This document shows positions 54,721 through 64,000 of a DNA stretch of 64,000 nt, piece by piece; within the stretch, counting starts at the first letter, position 1; the number at the start of each line of letters is the position of its first letter. The notes beneath the pieces were generated by a model. It was not told the DNA's origin and ran no database searches. It saw only the letters and a list, made by a program, of their open reading frames with translations. Made by a program: the position numbers and the translations under genes. This DNA is from Ichthyophis bannanicus (Eukaryota > Chordata > Amphibia > Gymnophiona > Ichthyophiidae). The stretch lies in the NCBI GenBank assembly GCA_033557465.1, contig CM066036.1, positions 723,863,828 to 723,927,827 of the forward strand, read 5' to 3'.

Positions 54721-55560
54721 ATTTATTTATTTATTTATTTATTTAGTGTACATTTGTATCCCGCTGCTTCCAGCGATCAGCAGCGGTTGCTATACATGGT
54801 AAGGGGTGGCTGTACCGGCCAGGAATTAGAAGGATATACATTGTGATTGGGAGAGAGAGAGAGAGTACACAGCAAACATAGGGTTACAGATTACAGTTGA
54901 TCGATGGGAAACACTTCACACAGGATATATTATGTACATATTTACACGTAAACTGAATGCATTTCTCGTTGTGAGGTTACATGGGGTACAGTACAGTACA
55001 GTACAGATAAACCCCTTGACAAACAATGAAACCCATCTTTACATTCCTAATTTATCCAGTTACCCAGTTTCCCTCTTAGCTGGCTGCCCCTACCCTCTTT
55101 TAAGACAAAATCCACCAAGTGAAGAAATCCTTGGACAGTAGCTGATAGACTTAAGGATATCCACGATGATGATCTAGCTGTTCTCTCTATCTCTGGCAAT
55201 CTGACTTTTGTTTCCCTCTGTCTGAAGTTACCTTAAACACCCTCAGTGGGCTTCTTAAAATGCCTGGAAATGACAAATATCATTCAACTCTCAGTAAACA
55301 TGGCTTTATTTCCTCTCTGATATTCTGTAAGCCCTCTAGGTCTATTTAGATGAGAAGTATGATTCATTTTTCAAGTCCTTTGAAGGAAGCCCAGGATATT
55401 TCGATTTCTCACCAATATCAATATCAAATGCAAAATATTCCACTCTAAACATGGCATTTTCAGATCTTCCAATAAACTGTCTCCTTCATTTCCACTTTTC
55501 AGGTTATTTGGGAAGATTTGACTATATTCTCTATTTGCAACAAACATCTGTAGACCACAT
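54721..55560. other. TTTA run, SINE/LINE tail C and unassigned sequence
   Basis: After a TTTA microsatellite, 54745-54800 (GTACATTTGTATCCCGCTGC, CAGCGATCAGCAGCGGTTGC) is the reverse of the tail found on the SINE at 57503. A GA run (54851-54866) and a GTACA run (54983-55008) follow. The rest has no recognised feature. Confidence 0.5.
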
Positions 55561-55569
55561 AGGTATACA

Positions 55570-56281
55570 TGGTTAACCGAGGTAGGCGGACCCGGTGCCT
55601 CGGGCCCCCTCACCCCCCCACCCCCACCCAAACTTCCCCCAGTCCCCCACCCCAATAAGACACCACACCAAATATTCGTGGAACACAGCTGGTCGCAGCT
55701 TTATTAACCTTTAACAATTAATAATAAGCCAACATCAAAACCTTCCCAATCAATTAGCGGAGCCCGCCCGCACCAGCCATACCTTAGCAAAGTGCCTTGC
55801 CACCGCTAATGCCATAACTTGCCTCCCGGCAAGTTGCCTACCCCTCTCCAAGACTTCGTCATGCTATTAGCAAAAGTCGGCCAGGGTTTGACCGGGTCAG
55901 GGGCACCCCACCCCTACCCAAGTGTAGCCTGAGGCTCCGGACCCCAGAAACCTCCGGGATCCCGCCCCCCCCCCCCCCAAGCTGCAAAATCCCATTCACA
56001 GACCCCCCGCAAAAGGCATGGGTGGGCGGGAGGGAAGCTGGCACCCCCGAGCAGCCTCCACTCTGAATGACCATGCGGAGGCTGCCGACCGGGCACCACC
56101 CCCCACCACGCCACCCAAAGCCCTGCTGATTGGCTCCCACGCAGCCGCGGCCGCTGGGAGCCAGTGGATTTAAAATTCTTGTCCCGCGCGCCGTGTCTGC
56201 GGCCGCACGCAGGGTCCCCGCACCGGGCCGCGCTCCCGGTTAAGGTCGGCCGCCGGGACCCTGCCCGCGGCCTCGCCACAT
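55570..56281 (-). mobile_element. Solo-LTR-like CpG-rich block
   Basis: On the minus strand the block begins TGTGGCGAGGCCGCGGGCAG at 56281 and is very rich in C, G and CpG. It contains GAGCCAATCAGC (a CCAAT-type box) and has AATAAAGCTGCGACCAGC at about 55705, followed by a GT/T-rich stretch. This promoter-then-polyadenylation order fits a long terminal repeat of an LTR element or old retrovirus. No internal genes are present. The right end is uncertain (CAGAA before the start and CAGAT near 55553 are a possible imperfect duplication). A CpG island of a host promoter is the alternative. Confidence 0.6.
55700..55705 (-). terminator. Polyadenylation signal in the LTR-like block
   Basis: AATAAA on the minus strand (TTTATT on the plus strand) is placed near the end of the LTR-like block, as expected for the R region of an LTR. 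Confidence 0.5.
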
Positions 56282-56589
56282 TCTGACTGTCCCTTTTCAA
56301 GAGAGCCCATAACACTTTTTTTCTTAATGCCCTCTGTGGATGAGTTGCTTTGAGATATATATTTTCTTTATTTACACTTTACTTAAAGAGCTATACTTCC
56401 TGAATACATTATTGCTTAGTATGTCCATCTTCAATTACATCTTGATAGCAATAATATTTAGATCCATCTCTTTCAATAGGGCTTACTGATCTGGAATTGC
56501 ATTATCTAGAGTAGGTACTGTACGTTTGTGCAATTTCTCCTTGGCTTATTTATACTCAATGTGAAGATACATTTTAGAAAGGCCATTAA

Positions 56590-57412
56590 TTTGGTTACAG
56601 CGATGCAACGTTCCAGATTGGGAACCAGCACCCAGGAAAAAGATTTAGGCGTCATCGTGGATAACATGTTAAAACCCTCCACCCAGTGTGCAGCGGCGGC
56701 CAAGAGAGCAAATAGAATGTTAGGTATTATAAGGAAAGGAATGGAAAATAAAACACAGGATATTATAATGTCTCTGTATCGTTCCATGGTGAGACCACAC
56801 CTTGAATATTGTGTGCAATTCTGGTCACCGTATCTTAAAAAGGATATAGCGCTATTAGAAAAGGTACAGAGAAGAGCCACCAAAATGGTAAAGGGGATGG
56901 AAGGCTACTCCTATAAAGAGAGGCTAAAAAGGTTAGGGCTCTTCAACCTGGAAAAGAGACAGCTGAGGGAGATATGATAGAGGTCTATAAATTAATGAAT
57001 GGAGTGGAACGGGTAAACATAGATCGATTTATTTACATTATCAGAATATAAAAAAACTAGGGGACATGCAATGAAGCTACAGGGTAACATATTTAAAACT
57101 AATAAGAAAAAATATTTTTTCACTCAATGTGTAATCAAACTCTGGAATTTGTTACCGGAGGATGTAATAAAAGCTGTTAGTGTAGCTAGGTTTAAAAAAG
57201 GTTTGGACAAGGTCCTGGAGGAAAGGTCCATAAACCATTATTAAAAGGGACCCTGGATATCACTGCTTGACCCAATACAAGCACTGAAGAACCTGTGTCT
57301 TTTGGGGAAACTGCTAGGTACTTATGACCTAGATTGGCCACTGTTGGAAACAGGATACTGGGCTTGATGGACCTTGGTCTCATCCAATATGGCATATCTT
57401 ATGTTCTTATGA
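56590..57412 (+). pseudogene. CR1-F LINE, 3' end of ORF2
   Basis: This is a 5'-truncated plus-strand copy of the CR1-C subfamily. The frame 56528-56977 reads GTSTQEKDLGVIVDNMLKPS, then RPHLEYCVQFWSPYLKKDIA and ATKMVKGMEGYSYKERLKRL, then shifts. The C-terminus (KKYFFTQCVIKLWNLLPED-like) follows in another frame. The 3' end at 57330-57412 matches the minus-strand copies at 24664 and 2393. No catalytic box is included. Confidence 0.88.
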
Positions 57413-57502
57413 AAAACATCTACAAATCTATGTCAAGTTTAGAAAAGAGGGTGGAAACATATAAGTCCTATGTAAAATTAGCATATCTCTGCTCCCCACC
57501 AT

Positions 57503-57814
57503 GAGTGGAGGAGTGGCCTAGTGGTTGGGGCAAGGTACTTCGGGCCGGAAGGTTGGGGGTTCAAATCCCACTAGAGGACAGCAACCTTGGGCTGGAAGGA
57601 CTGGGGTTTCTAGTCCCACAGGTGCTCCTTGTGGTCTTGGGCAAGCCACTTAACCCTCCATAGCCCATGTTCTCTGTGTGCTGTGCTTTCCTGTCTAATC
57701 AATGTGTTTATACCTCAAAAATTTCCTGTCATGATTTGACAATTTCCAATCTGTAATCAAACCACTGCTGATCGCTGGAAGTAGCGGTATACAAATGTAT
57801 ACTAAATAAATAAG
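57503..57814 (+). mobile_element. CORE-SINE, full length, tail C
   Basis: The tRNA-like head (GAGTGGCCTAGTGGTTGGGG; GGTTCAAATCCCACT) and the CORE are the same as in the tail-B copies. After CCATGTTC the sequence changes to a different 3' part, ending CACTGCTGATCGCTGGAAGT, then AGCGGTATACAAATGTATAC and TAAA repeats. This is tail C, seen reversed at 54745. Confidence 0.92.
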
Positions 57815-59161
57815 TGCATTTTATATCCAAGAAGGAAACTTGGAAATTCAACAGGGATGGTCATTCATGCGCAGTGGATGTGGCCATATTACATGTGAGA
57901 AAAATCGCAACAGAAACCTGTTAACTTGCATGTATAAGTACAGCCATTTTTCAAGTGACACTATAAATGTCAGCACTTACACATAAATGTTTACCAGTTT
58001 GCAAATCTAGATACCACTCCAGAGGCCTCCATCTTTGCAATTAAGAGAGGGAAGTAAACATGGGGATGAATGAGGATATACCCCTGTAAAGAGAGAGACA
58101 AAAGAACGCGCTTTTTTTACTGTTTGTCAGGGAGCAGGTGAAAATCTAGACATGGACAATTTAATCATACACATGTATCTATTATATGAAATCAGGATGC
58201 AGGTGTAAATTTTGGTGCCACTCTGGACATGGCCCAACACACCATGTGATAAGCTGCCATTCAACATAGACATGATATGAACATCCACGTGTAAAACAAG
58301 CCTTTTCTAAAGGAGGTTGCACATGGAAGCGATATACACTTGTAAATGATCGAACTTACATGTGTAAATTGAAAATACGGTTTCTAAAATAACCCCAATA
58401 GTCTTATACCTGCTCTACTGTGTTGCTAGAGGGTGACTGATAAATACCTCATGGTTATGTTTCTCTCATAAACATCTTTTTTGTTTGGAGACCACAGTCT
58501 GAATCCATCATTCATCCACCACCACTCTCCTCTAGTTTAAATACAGGTTAACAGAGAATCTGAATTTCTCACTTAGGATCATTTTTCCACTTAGAACAAT
58601 GTAGGTCATCATTACCCTATAGGGCTTTTTAATTGTTCAATGCTTCCTTGCTTGTTTGGTTGGTAATTAATTTTGATCCATGGATAATTTAAACAGCTGT
58701 TTTAAGTCAATGCTTGTTGGCTTACTAGCGATCAGTTTGCTCTGCACCAAGCAAAAACTTCCTCTTTATGAGTGTCCAGAGTTAATTGTTCAATTGAAAT
58801 TGCTTTATTATTAGCTGCTGTTTCTCTTCATGTACAGGACACCAGATTAATAAGTTAGCTGAAATCATTTTTTGGTTCCTATCTTTAGGGACTGATCTTA
58901 TAAGGGACATGTGGAAAGCTATGTGTGACTTGTTTACTTAGGTCCCCATTATAAAGGACCTATGTGCATAAATGGGCATGTACAAGCTTGCTTTAGGTGT
59001 TCGCCCTTCTGTAAGTATGCATGTAAGTCCTATCAGGTCCGATATTCGAAGGACATTTACAATGTGTACAGCCTAATGAACCATTTAAATGCCTTACATG
59101 GGGATATTCAATGGCACATACACAGTCAGGGCTATGCGCCGATGTGGCACACAGCCTGCTT
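57815..59161. other. Unassigned sequence
   Basis: No gene. CCGATATTCGAAGGACATTT at about 59038 resembles the edge of the MITE-like elements near 2309. Confidence 0.35.
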
Positions 59162-59176
59162 AGAAGACTATCAGGA

Positions 59177-59550
59177 ATTGCCATGAAGTTTCACCATGCC
59201 TGGTGAAACTTCATGGCAATTCCTATGTTTTTTTTGTTTCCTTCGCAATTGCTTTCCTTTTTGAATTCCCAGGGATCAGTTGGGGGTGAATGAGCAAGTA
59301 CTCTTGCTGTTGTAGTTAAATTGGCTGCTTTGTTGCTCTCCTTTCCTTTCTCTTGTGCATTTTTTATTTTCCTGTACATCTTGGATCTAAACCATTCTGG
59401 GCTAGTGGTGGGGTTCTGCTTGTGATTGTTATTACCTTTGATTATTCTGTATTTGTTTTGTTTCTCTGGAAGCGTCCCCCTTTTACATTGCAAGTTTGTT
59501 TATGCTTGTAATTTTTGTTAAAATCAATACAATATAATTTTTTTAAAAAA
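59177..59550 (+). mobile_element. Short retroposed insert with a 5' foldback
   Basis: The 15-bp duplication AGAAGACTATCAGGA (59162-59176 and 59551-59565) bounds 374 bp that end in a T-run and A-run. The 5' end is a perfect hairpin with 23-bp arms (59173-59195 and 59202-59224). A poly-A end with a long duplication indicates L1-type target-primed insertion. The source element is not recognised. Non-coding in practice. Confidence 0.85.
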
Positions 59551-59636
59551 AGAAGACTATCAGGATAATCATGTATACTTTTTTTTTTGGGGGGGGGGAG
59601 CAGCTTGGGTGGATTATGAGCAGAGCCTAAATTTAC

Positions 59637-60803
59637 ATGCACAACATAGACAACACCAAAAAAGGTATCCTAATGATCTTCATTGACATCTCTTCAGCAT
59701 TCGACACAGTAGACCACCAAACTCTCCTGGAAAGACTAAAGAAAACTGGGCTTCATGGTACCATGCTAAAATGGTTCCACTCATACCTAACCGACAGGCA
59801 GATACAGGTAAAGGTAGGCCACAAGACTTCTCAACCCATAAAAGTCCTCCAAGGAGTGCCTCAAGGGTCCGCCCTCTCGGCGCTTCTGTTCAACATATAC
59901 ATCCAGCCAATATGCGACATCCTGAAAGCGAACAGCATCCAATACACAATCTATGCTGACGACATTATGATATACACGCCTATCTCAACTGACAACCCAG
60001 ACTACTCTAAAATAACAGACTGCCTAATACAAATGACAAGATGGTGTAAGGACAACAACCTCGCTATCAACTACAGCAAGACGGAGGCACTAATAATCAC
60101 TCGCAACACAGACTTCATCCACCCTCCGGACATCAGAGTACAAAACACAACCATACCAATGAAATCGGAAGTAAAATACCTCGGAGTGACCCTGGACAAC
60201 GAACTGAATCTCAAGACACACGTAAGCAAAACAATCAAAATCGCATACCACAGGATGAGAATCATCAGAAGACTTAAACCCCTCCTCACCACCGAACACT
60301 TCCGGACCGTATGCCAAGCTCTAATTACCCCCATACTGGACTTCTGCAACCCCATTTACCTTGGGCTAGCAAAACAAACACTCAGACCTCTACAACTAGC
60401 ACAAAACACTGCAGCCCGCATAATATCTGGTTCAACAAGACATGAACACATTACCCCAGTATTGAAAGACCTTCACTGGCTCCCAATCAATTCACGCATC
60501 AAATACAAAACAATCATAAACATATTCAAGATCAAACACCACACTTCAGCCAACAGCCTGCACACCCTCATACAACCAGACACCAGCACTCGCCCAAGAA
60601 GAAAAGGAACCTCCAACAGAGTTAACACCCCGAACGACTTCAGAAAAACACGCAAGGACACCACAGAGAGAGCCATCTCCCTGGCTGCTCCAACAATATG
60701 GAACTCCCTCCCAGACGAACTACGATCGACAACGGAACTCAAAGACTTTCGCAAACAGCTGAAGACAACGCTGTTCATTGAACACTACGGACATGTCACA
60801 TAA
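59637..60803 (+). CDS. L2-clade LINE reverse transcriptase, 5'-truncated but open
   Basis: The 388-codon open frame starts inside the RT domain and runs to the natural stop. It has IFIDISSAFDTVDHQTLLER (D17), GVPQGSALSALLFNIYIQPI, YADD at 106-109, VKYLGVTLDNELNLKTHV, and the L2 C-terminal HITPVLKDLHWLPINSRIKY, then AAPTIWNSLPDEL and FRKQLKTTLF. All RT aspartates are present and no lesion is seen, so the copy is young. The endonuclease and RT N-terminus are missing by 5' truncation, so it is not autonomous. The ATG shown is only the first in the surviving frame. Confidence 0.85.
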   Translation: MHNIDNTKKGILMIFIDISSAFDTVDHQTLLERLKKTGLHGTMLKWFHSYLTDRQIQVKVGHKTSQPIKVLQGVPQGSALSALLFNIYIQPICDILKANSIQYTIYADDIMIYTPISTDNPDYSKITDCLIQMTRWCKDNNLAINYSKTEALIITRNTDFIHPPDIRVQNTTIPMKSEVKYLGVTLDNELNLKTHVSKTIKIAYHRMRIIRRLKPLLTTEHFRTVCQALITPILDFCNPIYLGLAKQTLRPLQLAQNTAARIISGSTRHEHITPVLKDLHWLPINSRIKYKTIINIFKIKHHTSANSLHTLIQPDTSTRPRRKGTSNRVNTPNDFRKTRKDTTERAISLAAPTIWNSLPDELRSTTELKDFRKQLKTTLFIEHYGHVT

Positions 60804-61095
60804 CCGTACCAATGGGAACCACCAACTTGCCTCTACAAACCCTGATAAGAAACTGAACAACGGCACATGATATATCCTAACTGTATAGAACAATGTATTA
60901 TAGCTCATACTGTACCATAGCTCACAATGTACATAGCCCAACCTAATCTAATACACTAACCTCTTACACGCACCACATGACACTTTTTCACTGCATGAAA
61001 TACCCTTCCACCACTTTGATTGTATTGCTGTGACACCGCCTTGATTGTAGGATAAGGCGGTATAGAAATACTGTTAAATAAATTAAATAAATAAA
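60804..61095 (+). mobile_element. 3' region of the L2 LINE (tail A source)
   Basis: This is the untranslated 3' end of the L2 copy above. It finishes with GACACCGCCTTGATTGTAGG, then ATAAGGCGGTATAGAAATAC and TAAA repeats. This end is shared with the SINE at 16056 and the fragment at 31955. Confidence 0.85.
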
Positions 61096-61139
61096 CCTAT
61101 AAAATATTATAATTTACGCATGTTTCTGATGAATCTAGG

Positions 61140-62340
61140 CATTGTCCTCCAGTTTTCGGGGTATTTCCCTCCTCCCCTTTGCTTCAAAACTACTTGAATG
61201 AGCAGTTAACCAACACTGTCTTGACTTTCCTCTCAAGTCCTTTTGGATACATTTCAATCTGACTTTCATCCTCTACATTCTATAGAAACAGCTCTTGCCA
61301 AAATCTCCAGTGACTTGTTCCTTGCCAAATCCAAGGGCTTTTGCTCGATCCTCATCCTTTTTGACCTTTCTATTGCCTTTGACACTGTTGATCACTATCT
61401 TTTCCTTGATATTCTGCCCTCACGTGGATAAAGGGGCTCTGTTCTGTCCTGCTTTTCATCTTATCTTTCCCATTGCACTTTGTTATGTTCTGGTAGATCC
61501 TTCACTACTGCCATCCTGTTTTCAGTTGGTGTACCTTAGGGCTCTGTCTTTGAAACAATCATTTTCTCTCTCTACATTCAGTCCCTTGTTGCACTTATTT
61601 TCTTCCATGGTTTTCCGTACCATCTTTACACTGATGAATCTCAAATCTACCTCTCTGCACCTGAACTTTCGCCAATAATCCAGACCCAGATCTCTACCTG
61701 CTTATCCAACATTGCTGCTTCGATGTCTCACCACCATCTGAAATTGAGCATGGCCAAAACTGAGCTCCTTATCTTTCTCTCTAAATCTACCCCCCTCCCT
61801 TCTCTATTTCTGTGGCTATCCCTATACATCTTCCTGTTTCCTTCATCTCGCAACCTTGGGGTCATCTTTGACTCTCTCTCTCTTTCTCTACACACATCCA
61901 ACAGATAGTTAAAACCTGTCGCTTTGTCTATAACATCAGCAAAATGCATCCCTTCCTTTCTGGACATGCTACTAAGACCCTTATCCACTTTCTAGTCCTC
62001 TCCCACCTTGACTATTGTAAGCGGATCCTCGCTGATCTCCCTCTAAATCATCTCTTTACCCTACAGTCTGCTCAAAACTCAGCTGCACGGCTTATCTTTC
62101 TCCAGTATCGCTATGGTTATGTAACCCATCTTCTTAAGTCACTTCACTGGCTCCCTGTCCATTTCCATATCAACTTCAAACTTCTCCTACTGAACTATAA
62201 GAACATTCATTCTGCAGCTCCTCACTAGCCTTCCTCTCTTAGCTCATTCTACGCCCCCTCCTTGGGAATTCCACTCCTCTAGCAGATCCCTTTTATCTGT
62301 GCCCTTCTCTACCACTGCCAGATCCAGACTTCATTCATTT
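61140..62340 (+). pseudogene. L2-clade LINE, decayed RT of another subfamily
   Basis: Plus-strand frames give SILILFDLSIAFDTVDHYLF (about 61350), HHHLKLSMAKTELLIF (about 61730), SHLDYCKRILADLPLNHLFT and SAQNSAARLIFLQYRYGYVT (about 61990-62100), then LLKSLHWLPVHFHINFK. The order matches L2. The YADD region near 61625 reads as HLYTDE with changes, and shifts are frequent. It follows the younger L2 directly in the same orientation. Confidence 0.8.
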
Positions 62341-62905
62341 CACCTTGCTGTTTCATATGGTTGTTGGTACATGTGCGTGTGCGCACGTGCATATTTAAGA
62401 CAGACCTGCATAAGAGAGATGAAGATTTCATGCATGATGCATTTGTTAGAGAAAGATAATGCTTAGGGGATATATTGCATGCTTTAATTGCTGATAGATA
62501 ATTGTTCATTGTTATTCTGGCTAATAATTTGAACGTAATTGATCACATATAGGAGGTCATTTTAGAAAACCTCTCTGGCAATTTTGTGGGTAAATTCTGG
62601 TATTTAAACATTTTTGATGTATTAATGTGTAAATGACAATTTAAGAAAGTGACTATTTAAAATTAGGGTCCCTTTTATTATCCCCCGCCCCCCAGCCTGT
62701 TAATGCATTGTTTAGCATGCGGTAGCTGACTGTGGTGAGCACGAATGCGTGACCATGCCAGCTAATGTCCACCAAATGCACGTTAACAGGCATTTGCATG
62801 CTACTGTGCAGAATGGGTGGGTTAGTGGTGGAGCAAGGGCATGGAGAGCACAGTAGCACATGAGTGTAGTTAACATAACACATACAGTAGTATATGATCA
62901 CCTAT
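62341..62905. other. Unassigned sequence
   Basis: A 20-odd-base alternating purine/pyrimidine palindrome (ATGTGCGTGTGCGCACGTGC, about 62373) is the only structure seen. No coding similarity. Confidence 0.4.
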
Positions 62906-62906
62906 T

Positions 62907-64000
62907 AGAAACCTAGAAACATGACGGAAGAAAAAGACCTTCTGGCCTATCTAGTCTGCCTTTCCAAATCAATTACAGTAGTCCCCTATTTTTCCTTTAG
63001 AGATCTTCTGTGTTTGTCTCATGATTTCTTGAATTCAGATACTGTCCTAACCTCTACTACCTCCACTGGGAGACTATTCCAAGCATCTGCCACTCATTCC
63101 GTAAAGAAATATTTCTGCATATTATTCCTGAGTCTATCTCCTTTCATCCTCATCCTATGTTTCTTCATAGCAGAGCTTGCTTTCAATCGAAAGGGGCTCT
63201 GCTCTTGTGCATTTATGCCACGGAGTATTTAAACATCTCTATCATATCTCATCTATCCCACCTTTCTTCTAATGTATACATATTAAGATATTTAAGTCTG
63301 TTCCATATGCTTTATAACAAAGACCACTAACCATTTCAGTAGCCACCCTCTGCACTGACTCCATCTTGTTTATATTTTTTTGAAGGTGTGATCTCCAGAA
63401 TTTCACACAATACTCCAAATGAGGTTGCACCAGAGACTTTATACAGAGATACTATCACCTCATTTTTTCTGATGTCCATTCCTTTCTCTATGCACCCAGC
63501 ACCCTTTTGCCTTTCACTGTTGCTTTTTATACCTCTTTAGCCACTTTAATATCATCAGAAACAATTGTGCCCAGGTCCCGCTCTTCTTTTGTGGACTTCA
63601 CCCCCTACACTGTACTATTCCCTTGGTCTCTTACAGCCCAAATACATGATCCTGCATTTTTTGGCATTAAATCTCAGCTGCCAAATTCTTCACAATTCTG
63701 CAGGTTTAGATCCCTTCTCATATTATGTACTCCATCCTAGGTGTCTACTCTATTGTAAATGTTGGTATCATTCGCAAAGAGTCAAACCTTACCCAAAAGC
63801 CCTTTGGCAATATCACTAAGAATCGGGCCAAGTACAGATCCCTGCGGCACACCACTAGTAACATCCTTCTCTGCAGAGTGAGCTCCATTTACCTGTACCC
63901 TTTGTCCCTTCTCACTCAACCAATTTCTAACCCAGTCAGTTACTTTAGGGTCCATTCCTAGGGTGCTCAATTTGTTTAGTAGTCGTATCTGTGGAATGGT
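62907..64000 (-). pseudogene. CR1-G LINE, 3' part, runs off the window
   Basis: The 3' end at 62907-62975 (GAAACCTAGAAACATGACGG) matches CR1-A and CR1-D. Minus-strand frames hold decayed C-terminal sequence and, at 63970-63782, LGMDPKVTDWVRNWLSEKGQ, then GVPQGSVLGPILSDIAKGLL, where about ten residues of the usual LFNIFV block are deleted. It continues beyond 64000. Confidence 0.85.

Noticed and set aside
55859..56315. GC-rich open frames that could look like a host exon
   Set aside because: The block has LTR features, and the frames are low-complexity Gly/Arg/Pro with no homology I recognise.
57503..57580. A tRNA gene (A-box and B-box present)
   Set aside because: It is the head of a SINE. 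The cloverleaf is incomplete, and the same sequence repeats at 44740 and 53797 attached to the CORE and tails.

Overview
This is a eukaryotic, almost certainly vertebrate, non-coding window made almost entirely of transposable elements in many layers. I found no host gene, no host exon I can defend and no structural RNA gene. The mix is L1, CR1 with an esterase-type ORF1, several L2 subfamilies, a BovB-like RTE, a tRNA-headed CORE-SINE, hAT, Tc1/mariner and Harbinger-like MITEs. Low-copy decay, abundant CR1/L2 and several intact young copies fit a large tetrapod genome. A caecilian amphibian is my best guess, from the style of the CR1 and L2 sequences as I remember them; the window does not prove it.

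Layout. 1-543 is the 3' end of an RTE (BovB-like) LINE. 1230-1960 is a dead Tc1/mariner transposase. 2264-3184 holds duplicated MITE-like sequence with a CR1 tail. 3513-12235 is one antisense CR1 (CR1-A). It is split by a 5.0-kb hAT-type element (5796-10815, exact 8-bp target duplication). That element is itself split by a 2.84-kb element (6719-9555, TAA duplication, termini CACAGGTACACTA) which encodes a 580-codon zinc-finger/DDE-like transposase. 12790-16055 is a nearly full-length antisense RTE, followed by SINE tails, an L2 (17029-18250) and a palindromic MITE. 19735-20480 is a purine tract followed by a pyrimidine tract. 20607-24615 (CR1-B, with ORF1 remnants) and 24664-26940 (CR1-C) are antisense CR1 copies. 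26941-35830 is older material: L2, hAT MITEs, a CR1 3' end, and a divergent relative of the hAT interior.

35996-41454 is a full-length L1 (L1-A) whose ORF2 is open over 1263 codons but whose ORF1 start codon has decayed. 45349-50766 is an opposite-strand L1 (L1-B) with an intact 282-codon ORF1 and a broken ORF2. L1-B sits inside another antisense CR1 (CR1-E, 43005-52505), which also carries CORE-SINEs and MITEs. 52986-64000 holds L2 copies, a CpG-rich solo-LTR-like block (55570-56281), a CR1 3' end, a complete CORE-SINE, a short retroposed insert with a 15-bp target duplication, an L2 with a 388-codon open reverse transcriptase, a decayed L2, and the start of another CR1 (CR1-G) that runs off the window.

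The elements interact rather than forming a pathway. The SINEs carry 3' tails matching those of LINEs in the window, which suggests they borrow LINE machinery. The nesting gives a relative age order: CR1-A, then hAT, then the CAC-ended element; and CR1-E, then L1-B. The most unusual item is the 580-codon transposase element, followed by the inverted L1 pair and the SINE tail swapping.
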